Source: Rhizoclosmatium globosum
Taxonomy: Eukaryota; Chytridiomycota; Chytridiomycetes; Chytridiales; Chytriomycetaceae
Length of the DNA: 64,000 nucleotides
NCBI GenBank assembly: GCA_002104985.1
Contig: MCGO01000006.1
Location: 496,001-560,000 of the forward strand
Direction: 5' to 3'
This document shows, piece by piece, positions 33,720-46,406 of the stretch. Each line of letters opens with the position of its first letter. Positions within the stretch are counted from its first letter, which is position 1. The notes beneath the pieces were generated by a model. That model saw only the letters and a program-made list of their open reading frames with translations. It ran no database searches and was not told where the DNA came from. A program made the translations under genes and the position numbers.

Positions 33720-36700
33720 ATGTCGACACCATACACGCCTGGAGTGTCGACGCCGTCAGCCGGACCGCACGGGAAGCAGCGGCGCATCAAGAGCGAGTGG
33801 ACGGCGATGGAGGATGCGCAGTTGATGGTACCTTGGTTGTCTTCGCCACCAACTCCAGTCAGAGTCTAAACCACAACCACACCAACAATCAGATCGCAGT
33901 CACGCAACACGAAGGTCGCTGGGCACACATCTCCTCGGTGTTCAATGGTCGGTCGCCCGCAGACTGTCTCGCTCGATACGAACGAATCAAAGCCGATCCA
34001 CTCGTTCAACGCCGAATCGAAGAACTTGCTCAGGCACAGAAACAACAACAACAACAAACTGCGGAAACAACTGCGCCCACAACGAGAAAGTCGACTCGCT
34101 CGTCCCGTCAGAGTCCCGTAAAACTATCGTGTGTTGCTTTCGAATGTCGCGTGTCCGGACTAACTCGCCTCAACGAAAAACAGTCAACTCCCGCCTGCGT
34201 CTCATCGTCATCAGCTGCTAATACGACCGGATTCTTGGACTTTCTGAATGATCCCTCGCTCAACGCTCTTTTTCCTGGACTTGGCGCCGCTTCTGAGATT
34301 CCACCCAGCTCACCACTGTTTGTTTGGAATGCTGAAGAGGCCAGTCAAACGCCGAAACTTTCGTCTCCTGACTCAGAAAAATCGAAAACATATGCCTGCC
34401 CTAATTTAATGTGCGATAAGGTTATACTTTGCGGCAATCGTACCGGGTAATATTTGTTTTTAGCGCTCTTTCTATGTGCTGAATAGTGTTGACAGTATCA
34501 CGTGAGGCATTGTCAACATGACGGGAATGGAATGAAGCCTGGTGCGAAACCGTTTGTACCAAAGAAAAAGATTGCACCTCGCCCACCTGCTTCTTCTTCT
34601 ACAAACGACCTTGATTTTCTATTCAGTGATGGCAATTTGGGTACCACGGCAAATCTGGCACTTCCTGCAGTTGCCACACCTGCAGTCAATGGCGATCTCG
34701 AACAGTTTGATTTCGACCAACTGTTCAACTTGTCCATGTCGGCTCCAGGACCTCAGTTGCGATCGGCGTCAAACATGCGTACTTCTATGATTGGGAGCAC
34801 TCCTATGCCTTCAAACACTGTCGTTCCTCTTCAACAACAACTGCTGCCTCCACAAAATCCACAAGCTCAGCAAATTGGACATTATGCTACTCGTCAATCA
34901 TTTCATTTACAGCAACAGCAACAGCAGCTATATCGTCAGCAGCAAAATCAACAACCAATCAGTAGTCAACAACGACGGCCTCAACCCATTCCTCAACATA
35001 TGCTCATTGGATCTTCTCCAGCCTTCGTCTCTGGAAATTCAGCGCATAATCAGTTTTTGTCATCTATGGCGTCCTCCCCTAACCATTTCGCTGGACCTTT
35101 GAATTCAGTCCTTCAAACTCAGCAACATCGTCAAGTAACGCTCTGGTACCCAAGACCAAATTAGCGCGGGACGGTATCTCGCGTAAGTTTGCTTCTTAAT
35201 TGATAAGTTTCAATGTCCTGATTTTCTGTTAATAGGTGTTGAGTTGGACTACCTGTTTGAAGACTATCTCATTGGAGCTCCAAAAGGTGAACTAGAAGCG
35301 CTGATTCAAAGCACACTCGAAGAACCTGACTGGGCTTGGTCTCAAAGGTTGGTTCAACTTTCGTCGTTTGGTGTGTGTGGGCTAACAACTCCTCTCAGTC
35401 AAGTTTTTAGCAAGGCGCAGTTGTCTCTACTGAAATCGCAAATGAACTCCAACTTTCAGCTGGTGTCTCAAGCGTTTGTGATTGAACGCGAGCTTCATGG
35501 ACCAGGCGCAGATGAAGCGTTGTATTGGGAAGATCAACTTGTATGTAGTACTCAGATTGCAATTAAGTCTCATTAACGCCCAACTAACAGAGAAATTGGA
35601 TGCGCTCCGTGTATGGGGTAACAAAGCCGTGGGGCCAACAACGTACCATAACACCACGGCCATTTCAAAGTTGGATAACATCTTAAACCTTCCACATCCA
35701 CTTCGAACTGCCCCTCGTTCAGCTGCGTCACGAGACTTTGTTAAATTTATGAGCTACCAAGTAACTGAAGCAGAAGCAAACGACCGCATGTACCGTTCAA
35801 GACAAAAGAAAGAGGACTATGCTTTAACAACGAAACGAGTTGCACCCATGTTTGAAGGACTCATCAAATTGGGAGAATTGTGTCGTTTGACTTGGAACAA
35901 GGACTTGGTCCCTCACATTATCCGCTGTATGTATTGTGAAATGATGTCTTCTTGAAATAATCTGTCCCATTGTAGATCGAAAGAGAAAGAACGAGTTTTT
36001 GAACCAGGAGGATTCACTTCTGATGCGAGGAATCACTGTTTTTGGAGTCAATGATCTTCACGGAATCCGTGCACACTGTCTTCCTGCAAAATCCGTGAAA
36101 GCTATTGATGAACGTATCAAGTTTTTGAGTGGTCGAACCAAGAGTACTGAGAAAGTTGTTGATAATCCTGTTAAGGTGGGAGACGTTTGTTTTTTGATGG
36201 TCTGGTCATAGCTGACCTTTCATTTGTTTAGACTTGGCTGTTAAAGCCTTTTAAGCCTGTTACAGTATTTGAGAAAGATATCATGAGACAGGTAAGGAAC
36301 CAGTAGGCTGTCGATTTGGCTAAGCACAGAACAAATCCTTAGGCTATCATTCAACAAGGACCATCTGCTCTCGTATATTTCATGAAAATATTTCCTCACC
36401 ACCCTGTCCGACTCATCAAAGCCGTCTGGCAGAGCATGCGAACGCACGGCGATGTGCAAGAACCATTCCCATCAGAGACGTACAACATGATCATGGAACA
36501 AGCAGACAGACTCTCGCCCACAACAAGTGGGGTTGAAGATGACGATGCTGAGTATTCTGACGACGATGACGACGACGATGAGGATGATGATGTTGAAACG
36601 GACGAAGAAGACGTGTTTGGATTCTTCAACACAGACGCTTGTGAAGAAGATAGCGATGAAGATGGAGACTTTGACCCTGGGCAGGATGACGATGATGACG

Positions 36701-38205
36701 TGAAGCCAGCTGAGAAGCGACAGCGGATGAGGCGATCGCCGAACGGTCAAACGGATGAAGGAGAGAAACCGGGAGGGGAAGATGAACGGGTTCTTGAGGT
36801 TGAAGAATCGAAACAGACCAAGGATGACGGTGAAGCTGAAGGACCTGTGTCTGAAAAACCGCCTCGAAAACGAAAGTCTGTAGCTACGAGGTTGAAGCCT
36901 GCTGAAATGGAAAACGTTAATGTTGAGAACACGTGGACTTCAAATGGAACTAAGAAAGATCCTCGGGCAAAGTTGAGGAAACTTGTAAGTTTTAAGGTTG
37001 TTTTGGTAGCTCAGTGTTCTAACTTGATGATATATAGTCATTGGCTGTGCAGCAAGGAAACTCCTCAATTGGTCGTGGACGAGGTGCTACTCGTGGTAAA
37101 AAGAAAGTGGGTGTCATGACTCCGGACTACAAGGGGGATGGGACTTCTCCTTTTCCTCTAGACGATGACTTTTTAAGAAGCCTCATCCTATGCCTCAAAG
37201 TGAGTACAATTAGGTACCTGATTTGTTGCTTACCGATGTGATGTAGGAGTTTCAAAGTCGCCATCAAATATGCCGGAACTTGCGCGTTCTTCAGTGAGCA
37301 TAGCATCTTCCTCCAGATTTGATAATTTTGAGATACTTCCTAGTTCTGAGCCGGACTGGGGACTCGACTTTGGAAATGGAGGTGGCCTCTTTGACATGAA
37401 CCCAAATTTTCGAGACGGAGCCATGAACCATCATCACGCTTTGCAAACAAATTCAAACCAGGAGCCTATCATGGTTCATAACAGTGCCGATGATGAACTT
37501 GAATTTCTCTTGGATCAAGCAGACGACGCGTTAAAAGCAACAATACCCTATATAGATCCAGACCTTGATTTCCTCTTCAGCGACATTGTTTTCCCAGAAG
37601 ATGTCACACCCGCTGCTACAACTATTGCAGCTCCAAAGACACCATCCGCTCCCATAATATCACTTTCTGAAAACAAGAACGTGCAAAACCAGTTCTCAGC
37701 AAACAACCTGCTTTCTTCACCCTTGTTCAGAAAAATGGTGACTCCAGAATTTCTTCTGGCACGTTGAATCCATTCAGTTCAACCCCTTTCGCGGCTGGAC
37801 CCTCGAAACTGAAGGATGAACTCAAAGTTCGGTCACATGAAAACACTGTAGAACGGAATCGAGGTGGTGATGAGAACTCGTATCCTGAGATACGGTCAGA
37901 TGGGAAGGTATGGTGTTTCCTTGGAAAGGGGGGAAATGAATATTCAAATCGTGTTATTTAGATTCAGCCAAGGTTAAGGAAACGATCTGAACAAGATGAT
38001 GATTTTATCAATCGGTCGTCGAATGTCAAGAAATTGAAGGCGAATGTTGTTGATAAGGAATCGGATGGTCTTGGAGTCAAGAAGGTTCGAGTTGATATGT
38101 TTGCTACAGTATGTCTAACTATGTTGTCTTATTTAGATGAGACGTGGAGATATGGCTTTGGCAGCCGCCCTGGCTGGGAAGAATTCAAAACTAGGCGTAT
38201 TATGA
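33720..38205 (+). CDS. Nuclear protein with N-terminal Myb/SANT and C-terminal GON4-like SANT domain
   Basis: Probable chromatin or transcription regulator. The first Myb-like domain is split by an intron: RRIKSEWTAMEDAQLM joined to IAVTQHEGRWAHISSVFNGRSPADCLARYERI. A Q-rich low-complexity part (34,850-35,150) follows, then an ordered region (PLSQVFSKAQLSLLKSQMNSNFQLVSQAF; NLPHPLRTAPRSAASRDF). A second SANT domain reads EFLNQEDSLLMRGITVFGV, IRAHCLPAKSVKAIDERIKFLSGR and NPVKTWLLKPFKPVT, the pattern of GON4/GON4L. An Asp/Glu tract spans 36,530-36,700. The C-terminal third has FLFSD motifs and an NLS-like RKRSEQDDD stretch, ending at TGA 38203-38205. At least eight introns; several junctions between 34,400 and 35,300 are uncertain, and a T-run at 37749-37754 lacks one base. 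It could be two genes, though direction and spacing favour one. Confidence 0.68.
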
Positions 38206-38296
38206 GAAACTCGTATTTCTATTAGACTCGTATATTTCGCTTTCATTCCTATAAAATCAATAAATCATTTACAAGCGCTATAAATATTTACGTTTA

Positions 38297-41200
38297 TTAT
38301 GTATTGTATCTCTTTTTGAGACCATCCAACAGCGATGATGATGAGGGTCCTGAGCCGCTGCCCTGCCTATTCACTGCACTTCTGCCAAATAAACTAGTTG
38401 ACGGCTGTGAACTACTTCCACCAGATGAATTTGTGTCGGTTTGACCGTTTGAAGAAGCTCTTGAATGACTTGCAGAGGAAGAGCTAGGTTTAGATGCTGA
38501 ATATGTGCTTCCACCTCGTCCAGCCGAGCCTGAATTTCCCGTAAACGTAACAACACCAACATATTCTCCGCCATGAGCTTGATTTGCCCGTTTTTGCTCT
38601 GCGCGTACTTTTTTCCTTGACAGTCTGACTTCCTCTGCAGCTTCACGCGCGACACGGTCAGCATGAGCAAGAGTCAATGGATCTATTGCCGCATTGTTCC
38701 CATTCATGATCTTGTCGTGAGCGACTGTTGAGTGTAAAAGCGAGAACAGCATACGTGATTCTTCGTCATCCTCAGTTTTTGCTTTCTTCTCTTCTTCTCC
38801 AGTTTGGAATTCTTCCACTTTAGCTAAATGATCGATTTCATCAAGAGCGTCCCCATCTTGAGGTTCCTCCTTCACTGCACCTTCCTCGATCTTGATGGGA
38901 GCTTTACCTTTCCCAACAGGTACCAAGTTGGCAGGAGCTTTCATTTCTCGTATCCTCGGCTTATTCTGAGTCTGAGCATTCTTCTTCCCCACCACTTCAG
39001 TACCACGAAACAAATCCCCCGTCTCAGTCCCCAACGCATCTCCGTCCGTCAACGTGAACAAATCCTTCATTGACCGAGAATCAAAGAACCGTTTATGCGA
39101 CCCTCCACCTCCACTAGGATCACTCAGAATCTTGTTTGTCAAGAACTGTTTGTAAATCTGGCGGTGATAAATCTTTTCCTCGATCGTGCCGGACATCATG
39201 AGTCTATAGACTGCAACGTCTCGTGTTTGGCCGAGTCGCCAGGCGCGTTCGCGTGCTTGTACGTCTGTGGAAGGGTTCCAGTCTGGATCGAATATCAAGA
39301 CGCGGTTGGCGCCTGTCAAGTTGATTCCAAGACCTCCGACTTTGGTCGTAAGGAGGAATACAGTAATGCTTGGGTCCGCGTTGAACTTGTCAACCATGCC
39401 GATACGGTTCTTGATGGGTGTCATACCATCCATTCGGAAATATTTGTATCCTTCGTTTGCGACTAGTTTTTCTAGGATTTCTTGCATTTGTCGGGTTTGG
39501 CAAAAGACGAGGGCGCGGTGGCCTTGCTTTTTCCACATTGAGAGGAGGGCTTTGACGACTTGCATTTTACCGGAACGGGATGGGCAGCCGTAATCGGGTT
39601 TCTGAAATGACCAGTCAGAGAATACAAAAAATAAGTGAAGACGAATACCATTCTGTCCAAATCGCGATTCAATAAATCTGGATGATTACAGATCTTTCGG
39701 ACTCCGTCAATTGCCCCTAGAGCGTTTCGTTTCCCATCTATCGCTCCAAGCACGGCATCACTCTCAACATATTCTTCATAAAGCTTCCGTTGCTCCTTCG
39801 TCAGTTTACAAAACAGCACGCTTTCAGTTTTCTGAGGCAAATCAGCCGCGACGTCACATTTCAGGCGGCGAAGAAGGTAAGGAGAAATCAAGTCTCGCAG
39901 AACCGAGGCACACCTTTGAGCAGTTTGAACTTGAATATTTGACGCGTTCGCATATGCACCCAGTCTGATTGGGACTTCGAATTGTGTGAGAAAGACGGGA
40001 AGTGTTCCCAGTCGGCCAGGGAATACGAAATCGTAGAGTGACCAGAGTTCTTTCAAGTTGTTTTGAATGGGTGTTCCTGAAAGAATGATTCTATGAGGAG
40101 TCTTTCACAGTATTAGATTTGCGAGAGTAAAGAAATTGAGCTCACTCGCAGTTTTTTGCAGACAAGAGTAATATCTGCATCTGCATTACGAATCTTGTGA
40201 CCTTCGTCAAGGACTGCATATGCCCAGGTAATTGGTAATAACTGATCCCTATAGACGCGAACTCCTTCATACGTTGTCAAAATTACATGTCCCTTCTCCA
40301 CAACACGCCCAACTAATTCCGAAATCTGCTTTTGCGTTTTTGGGTTCTGCTTCCGCACCGCAACAACGTTTCTAGGCTCTGAATCTTTGCTCTTTCGTTT
40401 TCGCTTTCGTTCGTAGCCTTCTTCCTCACTATCACTCATTTCATCTTCAGAATACACCTCCGCGCGTTTCCCACCACCGCCCTCCACATTCCCAACACCA
40501 CTTCCACTAGAATGCAGAATAACAACACGCATAGCGCCCCACCATTCATGAAACTCTTTAGCCCACTGCCGTAAAACAGTCGCAGGAGCAACAACAAGGA
40601 TAGGTTTTCCTTTTCCAAGCATTCCAGATCGATGTAACCCAGCCATAAAAGAAATCATCTGAATCGTCTTCCCAAGCCCCATCTCGTCGCCCAGAATCCC
40701 ACCAACTTGTTGATCGTAGAGTTCAAGGAGCCACGAGATGGTTGTGAGTTGGTAGGGAAAGAGTTTGGACGCGATTTCACCGGGAACGGTGAATTTCTTT
40801 GACAGGACTAGATCATTTTCGTATTTGTGGAACGGTTCTGATGCGATATCTTTGTCTAGAGGAGAGTCTGAGTCGTCTGAGTCGTAACTGAAGTCTGGGT
40901 TCTGATAAAAGGTTGATAATTCTGTATCGGATTGACCAACTCACCTCTTTCGTAAATCGTGCTATTCGTCGTTCTTTGACCCATGATGCATATCGTTTTT
41001 GGTAATGGAACTCGTTACCATCGTCCACAGTTTCAAACTTGCTTTTCGAGACAAGGACCCATCTTCATCCTCCACCATTTCGTCTTCCTTCCCCCTCCTC
41101 ATTTTCCTCATCATCAGAATCTTCAATTCGAGCAGAGTTCTTGTTTACTGGTTTCTTTTCAGGAATATACTCATCCGCAGAATCATCCATGTCTATTGTA

Positions 41201-41885
41201 AAGTCCTCATCCCCATCTTCATCCTTTTTCACTTTTTTGGCAGGAGGTGGTCGTACAGATTCCTTGCTATTTTGAATGCGTTGCTTCTCCATGGTCAAGT
41301 CCTTCACACTTCTACCAGCTTGAGCTCGATTATCCTCTTCTCCACCACGATCAAAGGGAGTGATCTTTCCCGTTCGAATAAGCATTTCTCTTGTAGTTTC
41401 TCCGTTCGCAGTTGATGGACCGTCACTTCCAGTTGCAGGCAGTTCCTCAACGTCTCTGTCGCCCATCCGAACTTCAATCTCTCTGACCTCCCTCTGCAGG
41501 ACATCCAAATGCTCTTCCGCCGTGACAATTTTATCGAGCAGGGCCTTCTTTGAGCTTATTTTGAGGTTTGGTTTGTTGAGTTGGTCGTTGAGTCTGTCGA
41601 GGTCGTTTCGAGTTGCGCTGATTCTGTCGCGGGTTCGCCTGAGCCGCTTTTCATCGTTTTCGTTTTCCCGTTTTCGCAGATCAGCGAGAAGCTGTTTTGT
41701 TGGTTTGAATTTGAAAGAGCGAGATTGGATTAGTTGGATTTCAAAGCAGCGAACCAACTCGGACGCCGCACCTTCTTTTCGAGCGTCTTTTCGAGCACGT
41801 TTTGGTCGGTTGCGCCGGCGAGAAGTCCGGAAAGGATCAGGTCGTCTTCGTTTTGGCTCGGCGGCGATTGGCGGACATTGTCCAT
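38297..41885 (-). CDS. RAD26: SNF2-family ATPase RAD26/CSB (ERCC6), transcription-coupled repair factor
   Basis: DNA-dependent ATPase that binds stalled RNA polymerase II and starts transcription-coupled nucleotide excision repair. Four exons (40945-41885, 40146-40901, 39649-40101, 38297-39601) give about 1,151 residues after small corrections. The N-terminal [25 protein letters not shown] is followed by a long charged coiled coil. Helicase motifs are present in order: [32 protein letters not shown] (I), [12 protein letters not shown] (Ia), LDEGHKIRN (II), LSGTPIQN (III), [13 protein letters not shown] (IV), [14 protein letters not shown] (V), [21 protein letters not shown] (VI), then the CSB-type [22 protein letters not shown]. 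The first exon has apparent indels at 41766-41773 (one G short), 41091-41095 (C/G5 run) and 41041-41046 (A/T run). The Ser-rich tail ends at 38297. Confidence 0.95.
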
Positions 41886-42819
41886 TTTGGGCAAAGTTCT
41901 GATGACACTACTTGGCCACCTTCAAAAGGTCTTTCATCATTTATTGAAAACATGAATTGCTGCTCCCACACGTGACACCGCCGTCCCTCTTGCCTTGCCT
42001 GCATTCTGTCCTTTTACGCCACAGTTCGAACTCAGTTTTGGAGAGCGAAATAGATGGTTCTCCAAAAGTCCTTCTGATCCTTCGAGCACCCTCCCTTGAG
42101 CAACGACTGGGAAAGTGTCAACACATCTGCGGATGAGCAAACCGAAGATGAGCATTCAACCTTCGATCTTCATCAGTGTAAACAACAACAGCAATTACGC
42201 GCGTTACAAAGGGCTCTCTTGGCATTTTAATAGTGGAAGGGAGCAGTCCGCGATTCTCTGGTGCCAGTCTGCATGCTTTGGTAGATCTTTAATGTCGAGA
42301 ACATACACGCAGTTAAGCCGGCATTAGCCGAGTACAAAGGCCCGACCAAGCATGCTCCTGAAGCAGGTGGCCCGCAAGTGCGACTTGTTTCTGGTTATTT
42401 GCACTTCTAGAGGCAACCGGGTTGGTTGCATGGATAAGTGCCCGTTCTTCAGCTGTTGGTGGCTGGTTGCTAATGTTTCTTCAAGCGAAGTACTGAAGTT
42501 ATGAATTTTGGATGTCCATGCCATGCTGAGGTTGTATCTCTGTATTGACAACTTCAAACAAAGGTAGACTTATAAACTTTTCATTTTGATATCGAACAGA
42601 TAATTTGGATGCATTAGCTGAGGACTTTCAATGATACAATTACTAGGGGTTCTGACACAGAAGACACGTTGTTTTGAATGCAGAGGAGCATAAGGGATGA
42701 ATCTAATTTTCAAGTTGAAAGCCTCTTCTCTGGGCTCGTCTTAATAAAAATCCACTTCAAAACGATCCAGATAGTCCCTTTATTTCAGTGACTCAGTTTC
42801 AAAGCCTAGAATTTTGACT
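41886..42819. other. 0.9-kb spacer, no confident gene
   Basis: This sequence lies between the RAD26 start and the aminopeptidase stop. Short open frames on both strands (for example 42115-42327 plus and 42324-42557 minus) lack family motifs and splice structure. It should contain the RAD26 promoter at its left end and the aminopeptidase 3' UTR at its right end (AATAAAAATCC near 42742 lies close to the stop on the other strand). No repeat was found. Confidence 0.4.
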
Positions 42820-44601
42820 TCACAAGTCAACAGAAACCCTCTTGTCAATAGCCGCAAACTCCTCGTAAAACGACTGGAACAAATCAATAGCAGTACCAAC
42901 GTCCTGAACACCACAAGTCTCACGGATACTGTGCATGGAAAGCTGTGGGTTACCAACATCTAAACCACCAATGTTCAGTGATGCAACAAAATACTCAAAA
43001 CAAAACAGCACTCACCAATAGTTCTCAAACCCAATTTAGCACTCAACATAGGACCAATAGTGCTTCCACAAGGAGAATCGTTTCTAACAACAAATTCTTG
43101 GAGGGCAACGTTACGCTTCTTGGCAACCTCACGCAAGATGGTAGTAGTAACGGAGGTGGTAGCGTATCTCTGGTTCGCGTTTTGCTTGATGACAATACCC
43201 TTGTTCATGGAAGGACGGTGGTTGTCTTCGTGCTTTTCAGAGTAGTTGGGGTGAACGGCGTGTGCCATACTGTTATCCCGCATTAGCATGGATCTGAGGA
43301 AAGAATAGGAATGGTAGGGGGAAAACACTCACTCAGCAGAAATCAAGAACGACTTTGTCAAACTCTGTTCAAACGCAGTCTTTCCAGCCTCAACTCCTTC
43401 AACACTCGCGCCGGCAAGACGTCTCAACGTGACTTCCAACAAATCAGAGTCGGCTCCAAAAGCGGTTTGAGATCCAACTTCCTCGTTGTCGAAGAGAGAG
43501 GCGACACGGATCAAGGAATCGGATTCATGGCCTGTGGCCTTGATGATGGCTTCGATGGCACAGTAAGATGACATCAAGTTGTCCAAACGGGCTGAGAAGA
43601 TGAATTCGTCGTTGATTCCTCCGATGGTGGATGGGTGGGTGTCGTACAAACACAACTCAAAGTCTCCAATGTCCTCGACTAGAGATTATTGTTAGTATGT
43701 GAAAGTTTCAGAGTTGGGAGTGTCGCTTGAAATTGTCTATGATCTTTTTGGGAGCAGACGTTCAACATTCCTAATTTTCACTAATCCGTTTCCTCGCTCA
43801 ATCAATCTTCGAGCAAGTACATACCATTCACACCAAGCTTGTTAGCCAACTTGGAAAGCAAAAGAGCGTGATGTTTTCCCTTGTCCTCCTCGCCGTTCAA
43901 AGCCTTGGCAGCAAGACCCAGCATTGGAGTCAAATGAACTTCATTGTTAAACTTGAATCCTTCAGACGAAATAGTTCTGTCCAAGTGAATAGCAAGAGTA
44001 GGAATTCGGAGGATTGGTTCATCGACTTGAACAAGCTTATGTTGGATAGCATCTCCAGACTTGACCATGACACGACCAGCGATACCAAGGTCACGGTCGA
44101 ACCAGGTGTTCCAGAGACCGCCTCCGTATGTCTCAACACCCACTTTCAAGTATCCGGCTGTTTCCTTCTTGGAGACAGGCTTCACTTTGAGGCATGGAGA
44201 GTCCGTGTGTGCACCAATGATACTGAATCCGTTTCCAGACTTGTATTGGCTAATACGGATATGTATTAGTGAACACCGCCAAACACCAACCAACAAACAA
44301 CCCACTAACCCGCCAACAACAAAGGCAACGACAGACGACTGGTTGCGAGTGAAGAAATACTTTCCACCGCGCGTGACAGTCCAAGCGTCCTTCTCGCTGA
44401 TTGCGCTGAATCCGGCAGCCTCGAGTCTTCGCTTTGACTCGGCGACGGCGTGGAACGGCGATGGCGATGCGCGCACGAACGTGAGGAAGTCACGTGCGGC
44501 GGCGGCGGAGTTTGAATTGGTCACGGTTGTCTGGACAAAGACGGAGTGAGTGAGTGAGTGAGTGAGTTAGTTTGGGTGTGGTGGCGTTCGTTTTTTACCA
44601 T
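42820..44601 (-). CDS. DNPEP: Aspartyl aminopeptidase (M18 family, DNPEP/Ape4)
   Basis: Cytosolic dizinc peptidase removing N-terminal Asp/Glu. The protein follows the family from [29 protein letters not shown] through [12 protein letters not shown] (first metal His), [48 protein letters not shown] (bridging Asp), [16 protein letters not shown] (catalytic and metal Glu), [41 protein letters not shown], and [12 protein letters not shown] (last metal His) to the stop at 42820. Six exons or so, all in phase. The start is best explained by an ATG at 44599-44601 followed directly by a 68-nt intron (44531-44598), giving [16 protein letters not shown]. The open frame continues upstream of that ATG, so an N-terminal extension cannot be excluded. 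Confidence 0.93.
44544..44567 (+). repeat. (GAGT)6 microsatellite inside the first intron of the aminopeptidase gene
   Basis: Six perfect GAGT units in a row lie in the 68-nt intron between the start codon and the rest of the coding sequence. On the gene strand the repeat reads ACTC, adjoining a CTAAC that could serve as branch site, so repeat length sets the branch-to-acceptor distance. Confidence 0.95.
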
Positions 44602-44955
44602 TTTGGAGGATTGAAAAACGGAAGGAAGCGGATCACTGTTGTAGCCTTCATCTTCCCGGTCTAGCAGGTATGTGGGAGGGTAGTCATAGGAAGATGCATC
44701 CGTGGTCCATTGCGGTGCCCCAGGGAGACATCCGCTAATCACCATGCGGCTTCTTGACATCCTGTCTATTTGTGGTTGAAAAATGCTCCTAGGAACTTGA
44801 AGGGATGTATCATAGAAGAACTTGGTAGTCCGCAATGTAATTGATGTGCCAAGAAAGAAGACGCACAAGCACTTGAAGGCCACATAAAGTGAATAATTAC
44901 ATTCATCGCACCAGTTTACTCTACCAGTCTCTACAGTGACACCTAAACTAAAGAA

Positions 44956-46288
44956 TCACAAAACATCCACGGCCCCGATATTCACCAACGCAGCACTGCG
45001 TTGACTCCATCCAACAGACTTTGCTTGAAACCGCCCTTTCGCACCACCTCCCTTCATTTGATCCTTTGTTCCCATGGCAGTCTGGAAAGCTTTCCAAACT
45101 GTCGAGACATCAGCTTCTTTGGTTTCTGTGCCTCCAACAACGAGAGCTGCACCACCAGATGAAACTTCTCCAGTTGTAAAAATCAAGACACAGTTTTTAC
45201 ACTTTTCGGACGCGGATTTCGATAGAGTAGTGAGGAATTCAGCGTCACCATCTGCACGGTGATACGCCAGGATAGGAACAGTAGAGGTGGGGGTGACAGC
45301 GATGGAAGAAAGAGATGATGCGAGATTGAGAGAGATAAAGTCCGAGACTTCTTTAAGATAGGATTTGTTTGATTTGGTGAGATCTTTGACTTGATTCTGC
45401 AGACCCGTCACTTTCTCGACAAACTGGTCAGGTCCCGCACACAACAGGTTTCCAAGGACGCGGTCTCTTGTAACGGATGCATGAAGAGTAGAGAGGACGC
45501 GGTCTCCGAATATAAAGTAGAGACGCAGGTTCTTTCCGCGGATACGTTCCGTGTTCAAGAGCTTCATGCATTGTAGTTGGGACGTGGATGAGACGTGCGT
45601 ACCACAGCATGGGTTGTTGTCGAGGTTTCCGATACGAACATTGCGAATAACGCCGGATGCAAGGTCTTCAGGGAGTTTTGAGGGGAGAGAGCCGTTTTCC
45701 TCATGCGAGGATGCCGTTTGGATTGTGAAGGGGAGGTTGTCTCTGATTAAAGAGTTTACTTTCGATTCGAGGGAGGCCCACGTCTCGTCGGTAGGGACAG
45801 GTTGGTTTGTGAGGTCGAATTCAACGCAGCTCTTTTCCTTTCCAAGTGCCCATGCAACTGTATTGAGACCGTATTGTTGTTCCGCAATTGCCGAGAGAAG
45901 GTGTTGACCCGAGTGTTGCTTTAGCAGTTATTAGTAAGTTGTAGTGGGGTCAAAGAAGGCACCTCACCTGCATGTGATCCCACCGTCTCTGCCAATCCAC
46001 AACAACTTCAACACTGCTTCCAACAACCAAATCAGCGACTGTCGCCGAGACCAAATGCACCGGTTCAAAGCCACGGCGCACAACGTCGGTCACCGCAAAG
46101 CCACCAATCGTTCCAAAGTCGCATGGCTGTCCACCGCCAACTGGAAACAGAACCGTGTCGCTGAGGACAACTTCGACGGTTCCACTGGCCTTGGTGCCCG
46201 TCACAGACACGATCGTGGCCGTTGTCGAACGCAGGGACGAGTCGCGTTGGCAGAGAAGGGCTCCAACTGGCGCTGCTGACACTGGCAT
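44956..46288 (-). CDS. Alanyl-tRNA editing protein (AlaX-L / AARSD1-like)
   Basis: Free-standing editing enzyme that hydrolyses Ser- or Gly-mischarged tRNA-Ala. Two exons (45968-46288, 44956-45918; 49-nt intron) give 427 residues. The N-terminal beta-barrel part has VLFPVGGGQPCDFGTI and VEVVVDWQRRWDHMQ. The zinc site follows directly after the intron: QHSGQHLL (HxxxH), and CCGTHVSS later supplies Cys and His. The C-terminal third resembles the C-Ala-like region (EKVTGLQNQVKDLTKSNKSYLKE coiled coil, GGGAKGRFQAKS). No frame break. An upstream in-frame ATG at 46378 would add 30 basic residues; the ATG at 46288 matches the family start. Confidence 0.9.
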
Positions 46289-46406
46289 TTCAAACAGACT
46301 TTTGATGTGAACTTCAACAACTGAAATCAACTGAATATTGATTATTTCTTTCTTTCTTCTTCTTCTTCTTCCATCCACTTTTTATAATATCCAACAAACG
46401 CACCCG
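46289..46406. promoter_or_regulatory. Compact bidirectional promoter with a pyrimidine tract
   Basis: Only 118 bp separate the start codons of the AlaX-type gene (minus) and the disordered-protein gene (plus). The centre holds a CT-rich run (about 46346-46376), and TTTATAATAT at 46381 could act as a TATA element for the plus-strand gene. Confidence 0.4.
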
